This document shows, one piece after another, positions 1-8,900 of a stretch of DNA of 64,000 nt. The DNA is from Cardinalis cardinalis (taxonomy: Eukaryota; Chordata; Aves; Passeriformes; Cardinalidae), in contig JACDOX010000334.1 of assembly GCA_014549065.1 (NCBI GenBank), positions 230,272-294,271 of the forward strand, given 5' to 3'. The translations under genes and the position numbers were made by a program. Under the pieces are notes generated by a model, which was not told the origin of the DNA, made no database searches, and saw only the letters and a list, made by a program, of their open reading frames with translations. How positions within the stretch are numbered: position 1 is the first letter of the stretch; every line of letters starts with the position of its first letter.

Positions 1-92
1 CCCGCTCCTCCTCTTCCCGTCCGTCATCACCGTGCGCGGTCTGGCCGTGCCGGAGCCTGTGCCGGAGCCTTTGCCGGAGCCTTTGCCGGGCC
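1..92 (+). promoter_or_regulatory. ZCCHC9: ZCCHC9 5'UTR / CpG-rich promoter edge
   Basis: GC-rich, CpG-rich sequence directly before the ZCCHC9 start codon; the window begins inside it, so the transcription start cannot be placed. Three perfect 12-nt tandem units (GCCGGAGCCTKT, K = G or T) fill 49-84 and a partial unit 85-92 abuts the ATG at 93. Confidence 0.6.
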
Positions 93-365
93 ATGACCCG
101 CTGGGCCCGGCGCAGCGCCCCGCCCGGGGCCCGGGCTCTGTCCGCCACCCCCTGGGAGCAGCTGGCGCCGGGCGCGGAGCCGGAGCCGCCGCGGGCAGCC
201 CGGAGCAGGCGGAGGAAGAAGGAGTACGAGAACCAGGACGTGAACGGGTTCGCGGCACACCGCGGGGAGCAGCAGCAGCAGGAAGAGGAGGAGGAGGCGC
301 GGAGGAAGGACAGGCGGCGGGAGAGCAGGAGGCTGAGGAGNCAGGAGAGGAAGAAGAACGCCATG
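93..365 (+). CDS. ZCCHC9: ZCCHC9 coding exon 1
   Basis: Encodes residues 1-91, ending at an in-frame ATG codon followed by the donor GTGAGT. Arg/Glu/Gln-rich; the Glu run comes from a (GAG/GAA) stretch around 270-297. The start at 93 is chosen because MTRWAR is the conserved family N-terminus. Confidence 0.93.
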
Positions 366-3300
366 GTGAGTCCTGCCCTGCAGACACGGGAGAAAAGGGA
401 GAAACCCTTTCTGCTCAGCGTCTGGGGACTGTGTCAGCGCCCTTGAAGGGCTGGCATGAACAGTGACCACAATTACACCCTTTGAAATAAAATGTGTCGG
501 GTTGAGGCTGGGTGGATGCCGATGACAGCGTGTCCAAAGCAATCTAATCAAAGCAATACAATTACAAGNTCCGATTCCTAGTAAAGCTCACACAGAGCAC
601 AGTCCTCACTCTGTGGGGAAGAGACAGTAGGTTCAGCTATCCCCCAGATTACGATGGGCTCTTCTCAAACTTCTCCCTGCTCTCAACTCACTTTCATACC
701 CTTTAATTTACTTTTAAGTGGAGATTCAGTGATTTCAGTCACACATCTTGGTTAGGGGTGGTCGTACCTCCCCAGGTAGGGGGTTGCTCAGGGTAACCCT
801 GGGCTGGGATGTGCTCAGTCTAAAGTCAGAGATTTCACCCCAGCTGCTGATCCCATAGAACATCCTCCTTTATCTCCCTTGCCTTTCAGCTGCTGTGTGG
901 CTCATCAGCTGCAAGGTTCCTTCCTCTGCAAGGNTTTTGGCAGGGCTGTGGGGTCTCTGCCCCGCTCCACCCTCCTGTTAGTCCTGCCTGGATTGTGCTC
1001 TGTGTGTGGGGTCCCATCCAGGGAGCAGCCACTGTATTTTCCCCTGAATTTTCCCCTTTTACCCACCCATCATTTTCCCACACTGTTGTTAAAAGAGAGC
1101 CCCATGTGGGAGGCACAGGTCTCTATCTCCCTCTGTGACGGTGCTGCTGTGGGGCTCAGCAAGAGCTCAGCCCTCCCCTGCCACAGGCACAGTGTGTTTC
1201 AGGTGAAAGATGTGAAGTTTGGGAGAAAAAGTGGCTTTCAGCTCCNGTTGTAGCCTTTGGCATGGCTCTCCTGGCTCAGCATTTTTCCCTCTGCCCCTTT
1301 GAGGAGTTCCCAGCCCCTCTTGATTCCTGGGTGAAACTAACTCAGGTNGTTTCAGTGTGTGATTCATCAAACTGTGTGGGGCTGGTTGAAGGAGAAAAGT
1401 GCCCGTGTTTTGTGGTTTGCTGGCAGAGCATAACGTCTCTTCCTGGCTGCTTTTTCCTGGGGACAAAGTGGTGTTTGCTCTTTAGGCCCCGTGAGGCTGG
1501 GATTTCCAGGTTTTCAGTGCCACTCACAGAATTCATCACTGGATTTTCCTCTTCCAAGGTGTGTTTCCACTGCAGAGAGCCTGGCCACGGCGTGGCTGAC
1601 TGTCCTGCCGTGCTGGAGAGCCAGGACATGGGGACGGGGATTTGCTACCGCTGCGGATCCACGGAGCACGACCTCAGCAAATGCAGAGCCAAGGTGGATC
1701 CAGCGGCTGGTGGGTCTCAGGAATTTTTGCTGTTGTGAAGTGCTTCATTCTGATTTGTCTGAGTGCTGACCCTGAAGCTTTGTGTGTTAGAAATTTAACT
1801 TTTGCAGTATTAGCAGGGAGCCCGGCGGTAATTTGTAGCATTAAGTGCTTAGAATTTTGTCATTGCACTGTGTTGGGTCTGTGACTTCACCAGGGTTTTG
1901 ATGTGGACCATAAACTCTGCTGTGGAATTTTGCAGGGCCATTTCCATATGCAAAGTGTTTCATCTGTGGTGAGATGGGACATCTGTCAAGGTCGTGTCCG
2001 GATAATCCCAAGGGGTTGTATGCTGAAGGTGAGTGTCCTGAATCACTAAATTTAGTAAAATTAAAATTCCTGTGTCCTTCCTAAATGATACAGAACAAAG
2101 TAACTCTGCAAAAGAATGAGAATGTGGCTAAAAGGAATTCCTGTGTATCTTTCAGTAAAAGCAGAGTAATTCTGGGGAANTCATTGTCAAATAAATTACC
2201 TGGGGATTTCTGTTTTAAGGGTAGGTTTAGTATTAAATGACAGGATGAGGTGCAAAGTGTGAGACTTTGCTTGTGCCTCAGCATCAGGACATGCACCAAG
2301 GAACAAAATCCTGTGTGAATTAGGCAGTGTGTATTTACATGCACCCAAGTAGGTGGTAGGAACATTCCCACACAGTAGCTTAAAATTCTGGAAATTGCAA
2401 AACATGGACTCTCACTAAAGGGAAGATCATCTTCAGTCTAAGTAACTTTAATGAGAAATGAGGTCTAACTTTGAAGGTTTCACTCCTCCATTGGCTCCAA
2501 CAACCAGCATTCTGTCTCCTGGTGTTTCCCAGCAAAAACGTGGGGTCTTGGCAGACTCCAGAGGGTGATCTTGCAGCACAGCTGAAGTGGAGCAAAAATC
2601 ACCTTGCTTTCAAGTGTTTGTATTGTGGAATTTTGTGTTGTGTAGAATTTCACATCTCAGTACCTGCAGTTGGATTACCTGCCTCTCAGGAGCCCCTGTC
2701 AATTTTGTAAGNTCCTTTGAGTGTGGATTTCAGCAGAGTTCAGCCCATTTCTCAAAAAGAGAACTTCCAGCAAATCAGAAATACCCAGTGAGCACTGGCT
2801 GGAGTTTGTGGAGTGTGGTGCTGTACAGCACAGTGGGATCCCAAACAGCTCTGTCCCTCACAGACACAGCAAGGGTGTTTGGTTGGGTGTTTTTTGGGTG
2901 TTTTATGGTGGTTTTTCCCCTCAGATGAGTAACAACTTTCTGTGTGAACAGGTGGGGGCTGCAAACTGTGTGGCTCTGTGGAGCACTTCAAAAAGGACTG
3001 CCCGGAGAAGCAGAATGCAGGTGAGCTGCAGGGCTCTGGGGTGGCTGTGGGTCCAGCAGGGGTCAGCTCTGCATGGCTGTNGTCAGGGAAAAGGCTGTGG
3101 GAAGAGGGCTTGGAGGCAGCAGAGGTGACTTTTTGTTGGGACAGCAGCAGGGAGGGTGTGGAGGAGGCAGCAAGTTGCAGTGCAAAACTAAGATAATTCT
3201 TGCTTTTAAAACAGATTTTTTTTTTTTCCACACAGATTTATCTTGTGTGTATCTGAAGGCCATATGAAATAATCTGGGTTGTTTTTTTGGCTATTAATTG

Positions 3301-4646
3301 TGCTGCTGTTCACAGTCTGGCAGCTGTACAGCAGAANTGGCTGCTGCTTTTTGCAGATTTCAGTGTGGAGTGGTGGGGCTGACCCCAGTGCCAGGTGCAG
3401 GGTGGTGGTGTGTGCAGGCAGGTGTGTCAGGCACCCAGGACAGGGACAAGGAAGATCTGTCCTGCTGGATTCACAGCTAATGAACTGCTTCCTTACATGT
3501 TCCTCAGCTATCCATGTGGGTGGAAAAATTAAATTAGGTACCCCAAACCCCCACTGTCCTACAGAAGGCAAAGCATTCAAAAAGGGTTTGAAGAATGATC
3601 CTGTTACTGGAGTGGTGACACACTTGTGCATTTTTCTNCTTTGTTTCTATGACATTTAGTTAATAGCCACTTGAGTGAAATTTATGTAAGAAATATTTCT
3701 GGCATTCTCTATATCCTACATTAATGATACTTTTAGGTCTGAGACCATATGTAGGATTCTAGGTATGTACTGCTTTGCCAGTTTAGAATAGGTCAGATTC
3801 AGTCTGAATTGGTACGACAGAAGTTTATCTCACCAAAAGACTCTGAAATTTCCCCAAACTCTTTTGCAAGTAGCAAGGCTGTGCCCACTGAGTTTCAGAA
3901 GGCTGTAAGNAGATTTTCTTCTACCTTTTTCTGGTAGGTTTAGCATCCATAATGAGGGCTGTAAGTGCTGTTCATTTTCTCGAGGGGTCTTCTTTCAAAA
4001 CTAGCACCGCTGGTTAAAAGCAGTTGAGTTACTTGGAACTGTGACAGCATTGGCAAGAACTGTGATATTTAAGATCAAGCGTGCATTGTGCAGGCTATGA
4101 TCAGGTACAGGAAGACAGGTGAGAGCTGGCAAAGGAGTTCAGGCACTACAGATTCCAGTTTCCTCAGGCAGATTGGGCCAGCCTCAGTGCCCAAAGGCTG
4201 ATGTGGCCTCCTGTGGCATTCCCCATGGGCTCTGGGCCCAGCACAGGCTTTGGGCTCTGGGCCCAGCACAGGCTTTGGGGTCCAGCCCTGCCCCAGAGCA
4301 CCCCCAGGGCTCCTCCAGGGCTGGGCAGCTCTGCAGGTGGGGTCTCACCTGGGGACAGTGAGGGGTGACCAGGTAANTCCCCNNCTGTTTTCNGAGGAGG
4401 CCACTCAGCAGCTGAAATTAATGCTGATGAGCCAATGTGTGCAGTGCTGGGTGTGGTGCCCTGCTGGGGCTCAGCCCTGGCCGTGCAGGGGGCAGGGCTG
4501 GCCTGGCANTGCTGTCCTCTGTCCCTGCAGAGCAGGTGACAGTCGGGCGCTGGACCCCCGGCCTGAGCGCGGACCACGAGGACGTCGCGGCCGCGCCGGC
4601 GCCGCAGAGAGCGCAGCCCAAGCGAGCCAAGGTTGTCACTTTCTGA
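93..4646 (+). CDS. ZCCHC9: ZCCHC9, zinc finger CCHC-type containing 9 (complete, 5 coding exons)
   Basis: Zinc-knuckle protein of the ZCCHC9 family, known in mammals as a nuclear/nucleolar nucleic-acid-binding protein related in its knuckle array to yeast Air proteins. Coding exons: 93-365, 1559-1709, 1936-2028, 2952-3020, 4531-4646; all introns are GT-AG and the phases join without a break to give 233 aa (human 271 aa). Residues 1-91 are basic/acidic with a Gln-Glu run near 60-68 and keep the family start MTRWAR and the KKEYxNxDVNGF motif. Four CX2CX4HX4C knuckles follow: C93/C96/H101/C106, C120/C123/H128/C133, C149/C152/H157/C162 and C176/C179/H184/C189. The C-terminus (VTVGRW ... KVVTF) matches mammals. 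The protein is shorter than human, mainly in the low-complexity N-terminal part. The n at 341 falls in an AGN codon (Arg or Ser). The introns hold no other gene that I recognise. Confidence 0.95.
1559..1709 (+). CDS. ZCCHC9: ZCCHC9 coding exon 2 (knuckles 1 and 2)
   Basis: Acceptor AG at 1557-1558, donor GT at 1710-1711. Encodes two CCHC knuckles, beginning VCFHC and ending in the first base of a Gly codon (phase 1). Confidence 0.95.
1936..2028 (+). CDS. ZCCHC9: ZCCHC9 coding exon 3 (knuckle 3)
   Basis: Acceptor AG at 1934-1935, donor GTGAGT after 2028. Encodes the third CCHC knuckle (CFICGEMGHLSRSC) and the conserved PDNPKGLYAE. Confidence 0.95.
2952..3020 (+). CDS. ZCCHC9: ZCCHC9 coding exon 4 (knuckle 4)
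   Basis: Acceptor AG at 2950-2951, donor GTGAGC after 3020. Encodes the fourth knuckle, CKLCGSVEHFKKDC. The conserved gap between exons 3 and 4 is in phase. Confidence 0.95.
4227..4276 (+). repeat. 25-bp direct repeat, two copies
   Basis: Two adjacent identical 25-bp units (4227-4251, 4252-4276) beginning GGGCTCTGGG in the last intron of ZCCHC9. Neighbouring sequence is GC-rich and contains a cluster of n bases (4377-4393). Confidence 0.85.
4531..4646 (+). CDS. ZCCHC9: ZCCHC9 coding exon 5 and stop
   Basis: Acceptor AG at 4529-4530; stop TGA at 4644-4646. Encodes the conserved VTVGRW motif and a Pro/Ala/Lys-rich tail ending KVVTF. Markedly more GC-rich than the flanking intron. Confidence 0.93.
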
Positions 4647-5245
4647 AGGCTCCAGCCTCTCAAAGAGTTCTCCTGTGCTGCTGCACTCCAGTGCTGACGA
4701 CAGAGAGCGGATCCAGAAAATCAGGCGAGCTGCAGAGGAACTGTTGGTTTTCTGTCTCCCCTCATTTTCACGGTTTGCCTCCCAAACTTGCCTGGTGCAC
4801 TGTAGAGCTGGGAACAGCAGGAGCACAGCAAGTGGCTGTTTTATTAAAGGAATTGTGGGTGTTTTCTNAATGCTCTTGGATGCTGGGATGAAAACTGCGG
4901 TGAAACAAACCTCAGAAACAATAATTTATTGGGAGTCACAGATAAAGGGACAATTACTAAAGCAGAGACATTAGCAAACACTGAGTTACATGGGCTGTAC
5001 TCAGTTTATAAACAATGGTGTGCAAGGACCTGCACGGCCAGGTCAGAGCACTGGCAAAGCTGCTCAGTAGCACTGGTTTCTGCAGATTACAGGGGTGATG
5101 TTTAAAGCTGCCTGGATGCCACTCTGTTTAATGTAACATTAAAACAGTGAAATAGTCTTAGGAACTACAGTTCTACTGAGCCAAGTTCTGCCTCCATTTT
5201 TATGAAATTCATTAATGCAATAAAAAGCAGAATCTGTTCCTTAAT
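4647..5245 (+). other. ZCCHC9: ZCCHC9 3'UTR (estimated extent)
   Basis: Sequence after the ZCCHC9 stop. A canonical AATAAA lies at 5219-5224, so cleavage near 5240 is plausible. No coding potential seen. Confidence 0.6.
5219..5224 (+). terminator. ZCCHC9: Candidate ZCCHC9 polyadenylation signal
   Basis: AATAAA hexamer about 570 nt after the stop codon and about 120 bp before the LTR at 5346. Confidence 0.5.
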
Positions 5246-5339
5246 CTTTTTTAAATTAAAGATTGAATTTAGAGCCTAAGGCCTAAGCTTGGTTTGATAG
5301 GAAATGCTTGTACCAGGTATTTTCAAGCTGNAGCCCAAT

Positions 5340-5675
5340 ACTGACTGTTGGGTGNGGGGCGGCTCNGANGCTCAATATGAGATCAGCAAGCTCCGTTTAT
5401 TTCGGTAGAGCATCANACTTTATACCCACAATCATAAGCTTATGAATATTCTGCAAGCCAAGCAACCCACTGGTTGAGCTATACCATCAATCTTCTTCAT
5501 GCTCTTTGGGCTTACNGCTCCCTTTNTCCTACGTCTCTCTGTCTGCTTGTTATCATACCCAGCTAGGCCCAAGGACACATTATCTAACAGGTGCAAAACT
5601 GCAGTACTTTCCCAGCTCTGTTNGGCTAACAAGCGAGTCTACGTGACTCCTGTCACGAACTACCCAACAACTGAC
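5340..5675 (-). mobile_element. Solo LTR of an endogenous retrovirus (ERVK-like) with 6-bp target duplication
   Basis: The LTR body is 5346-5669 (324 bp). It is bounded by perfect 8-bp inverted ends (TGTTGGGT / ACCCAACA) and flanked by the direct repeat ACTGAC at 5340-5345 and 5670-5675. A 6-bp duplication and TG...CA ends fit class II (ERVK-type) insertions. Read on the minus strand it has TATAAA (5419-5424) followed by AATAAA (5396-5401), which fixes the orientation. No internal retroviral region is present, so it is a recombined solo LTR. It starts 118 bp after the ACOT12 stop codon and has the same orientation as that gene. It contains seven single n bases, more than its surroundings. Confidence 0.88.
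5396..5401 (-). terminator. ACOT12: Candidate ACOT12 polyadenylation signal within the solo LTR
   Basis: On the minus strand this is AATAAA, the first canonical hexamer I find downstream of the ACOT12 stop at 5788. It is the LTR's own signal, giving an inferred ACOT12 3'UTR of about 400 nt. Confidence 0.5.
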
Positions 5676-5787
5676 TACATGATCTGAAGCAAGTCACCTA
5701 CAGAAGAATGATCCACACCCTGGCAGGAATTTCAACCAGAACTGCTTGATAATCTTCAGATNTCCCTTCAGAAATCTGCTTTTAACT

Positions 5788-5922
5788 TCAGCACTTGCTG
5801 CCTTCCAGCTCCAAAAACTTAATACACTCCAACGCAGTGTCTTCAATGGATTTTGATGAGCCAGTAAGATTTGCAGCTAANTAAGGCTTAACTCCTGATG
5901 TCACGAGATTGAAGTAACACAC
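5788..5922 (-). CDS. ACOT12: ACOT12 coding exon 15 (START C-terminal helix, stop)
   Basis: Acceptor AG (minus) at 5923-5924; stop TGA at 5788-5790. Encodes 44 residues matching the human START end: YFN motif, then ANL, SKSIED and CIKFLE. The n at 5881 makes codon 530 TAN, which is Tyr if pyrimidine (human has Tyr) and stop if purine. The exon lies between the solo LTR and a second LTR-like element. Confidence 0.88.
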   Translation of the reverse strand: MCYFNLVTSGVKPXLAANLTGSSKSIEDTALECIKFLELEGSKC

Positions 5923-8900
5923 CTGTTTGAACAAAAGTAAATGAAACAAAAAAGCCTATGGATTGCAAGTGAGCCACTTTTTTGCAGAGCCTGGATCCCC
6001 CGGGGTAGAAATCCATTTTGAATTAGGTAAAATGTCCAGACAGGGTGAAAAGTCTGTAAGGCCAAAGCTGAAGGGAAAACTGCAGAACAGACATAATAGA
6101 AAGACAAGAGAGAGAGAGATAAAGAAAAACAGAACCTGCTGCAGGGGCAGGTCAGCCTGACCCCGGAATTCTTGCGGCAAATGTCACGGGGGAAATCCTG
6201 CAAAAATGAATATGTATGAACCTATTGTGAAACTGTATACATATGCATTTGGGAGGAGGATAAAAAGCGATCTGAAGTTCTGAGAGGCAGGCATGCCTTT
6301 TGAGGAGAGCATTCTCCNCATGCGTCCAGCGCTGTANTAANCATACNGGCTTTTACAACTTTAACCAAGTTGTGCAGTTCCTTTCTTTATCTCCACAAAA
6401 CATGAGTACCACAGCTTTCATGGATGTGAATAGAAGCACACAGTGCTTCTGAAACTGAAGGCAATAATTTGCAAAAAACATGCCTTTTTTACAACACCCC
6501 AGTGATCTGGATGTCCTCACTGCTCTCAGACCCTCCAGCATCTGCAGGTAAATGCACAGAGCAGTGCAGCAAGAAACACTGTGTCTAACATATTAAATAT
6601 GTGTGCTTTGTGAGAAAACCTGTTGCCCAAAAAAAGGAACTGCAGCCACCAAGAGCTGCTGAAAGTTTTCAGAAATGTATGTAATTAAATGGAAAAGTTT
6701 TAGCCTTCCNATGGCAAAGAAGATTGTCCATGGGTCCAGAGATGGGAATCAGATTGTGTGATTCCTGGCATATGAAGGTTCAAGCGAGGAATTTAATTTG
6801 AACTAATTCCTTGGCCTTTGTAGTCAGTGGAAAGAGACACACCACCAGAGACGAGCACAATGCACATCCTCTAGGGGTGTATTTTAGAAGTCTGGAGGGG
6901 CAGGGGTTCAGGGCTCATTTCTAACAGTCAGATTGGCCAAAGTTGGGCAAGACAGACCCCACACANCCAGATGAACTCCTTTTTTGGAGGTATGCGGCTG
7001 TTCCCTCTGCAGTCTCAGCTCAGGCGAGGTGACAGCCCCAGGGCAGGGGNGACAGGGCAGGGGGCACAGCTGGGCCCTGCAGGGCTACTCACAGTGCAGG
7101 AGCTGCTGCTGTTGCTGTGGATCTGGAACCCAGCACAGAGGATTTCACTCCTGCAGAACTCTGGGCGCGGGGGCATCGCCCTGAGGGTCACCGACCTCAC
7201 GGCCACCGTGTAGGGCTCCCTGCAGGGCGGGGACAACAAGCATCACTGTCACCGNGATATTTTCTGAAAAATCCCTGAGCCAGGATTTCTTCTCCTGGGA
7301 AGCTGAGAAGCCTCAGTTTCTCCATGTTTTGCTTCTCTGGAATGTGGTCTGGAGATTGTTTATCCAAACATGTGAATTGTTTTTAATTAATGACCAATCA
7401 CCATCAGCTGTGTCGGGATTCTCTGAGTCAGTCAAGAGCTTTCATTATCATTCTTGTCTAGCCTTCTGATGTATCCTTTCTCTTTTTCTTTAGTATAGTT
7501 TTAGTGTATAATTTCCTTTAATATAATATAATTCAATAAAATAATAAATCAGCCTTCTGAGAACATGGAGTCAATTCTCATCTTCACCTCGTCCTGGGGA
7601 CCTCACAACACCACACATCACACCCTTCCTCTTGTGGAAACCGTTCATGGCAGTGACTACATCATGTCATTTTCACAGGAGGGCAGAGGAGNATGTTTTG
7701 CTTCTCTGGAATGTGGTCTGGAGATTGTTTATCCAAACATGTGAATTGTTTTTAATTAATGACCAATCACCATCAGCTGTGTCGGGACTCTCTGAGTCAG
7801 TCAAGAGCTTTCATTAACATTCTTGTCTAGCCTTCTGATGTATCCTTTCTCTTTTTCTTTAGTATAGTTTTAGTGTATCATTTCCTTTAATATAATATAA
7901 TTCAATAAAATAATAAATCAGCCTTCTGAGAACATTGAGTCAATTCTCATCTTCACCTCGTCCTAGGGACCTCACAACACCACACATCACACCCTTCCTC
8001 TTGTGGAAACCGTTCATNGCAGTGACTACATCATGTCATTTTCACAGGAGGGCAGAGGAGCTGGGATGTTTTCAATGATCCTGGTTCAGAGCTGGGGCCC
8101 TGCTGAGCCTCAGTGAGGCTTCAGCACAGACCCCAGTCCAGGAGACGTTTGTGGCAGCCAAAGAACAATTCCCCACCTTTTCTTTTTAATTTACCCTGCT
8201 CTCCTCAGCCCACTTTTACTGCATCAGGAACAACCCTTACCCACAGGCTTCACAGTGTGGCCACAGTAAAGGTATCCAAACTCATTCAATCCCCTCATGG
8301 AGGGGGAAGGCAAGCACAGTACAGAATACTGCCTTTTAGTGCTAACTTGAAGAATTACTGAATATGAAAAAAGAAACAGAATAGAGAAGGGTAAGATAGA
8401 CCAAAACGTTCCATTTGCCCATGTTTCACTACATAAGAAGAAAAGGAGATCTAATAAAAACGAATAAAACTTTAAAAAGCAGGGTGTGTTAAACTGAGCA
8501 AGGGACTTGGCAGAATTTACAGATACAATAAATGTGTAAGGTTTCGAGAACTTCCTTGACTAAATAAAAACTCTGTAATTATGTGGAATGGGAATACAAA
8601 GTCACTTCAAACAAAGAAAAAATAAACTCCCAGCTAGGTGCTTCAGCACACTGACATGCTCTCTGGGACATGATTTTTTTTCTCCATTTGCCCTTTTGAA
8701 ATTCTGGCCTATCTGCCCTCCTAGCAGATCACTCCCCAAGAGTCAGTATCAGAGAATCAGTATGGGAATATGCTAAAAATCTGTGATGATCTGGATTTAT
8801 TTCACTGCACTTTCACATTGCAAAGCAAATGTGGCTGTACAAACTCAGGCATCAACCAAGGAATCTCCCTCCTTAGAAAGTAAAATGCCCTCTTTGTCAC

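Noticed and set aside
27..551. 174-codon minus-strand open frame over ZCCHC9 exon 1
   Set aside because: Antisense shadow of a GC-rich exon; Pro/Leu runs mirror the sense Glu/Arg codons.
7015..7092. Read-through C-terminus of ACOT12 after exon 14
   Set aside because: The extension is not conserved, whereas the exon at 5788-5922 encodes the expected START C-terminus and joins in phase.
5340..8060. A full-length endogenous retrovirus between the LTRs
   Set aside because: The LTRs differ in sequence and orientation and each well-defined one has its own target duplication; no gag, pol or env sequence lies between them.
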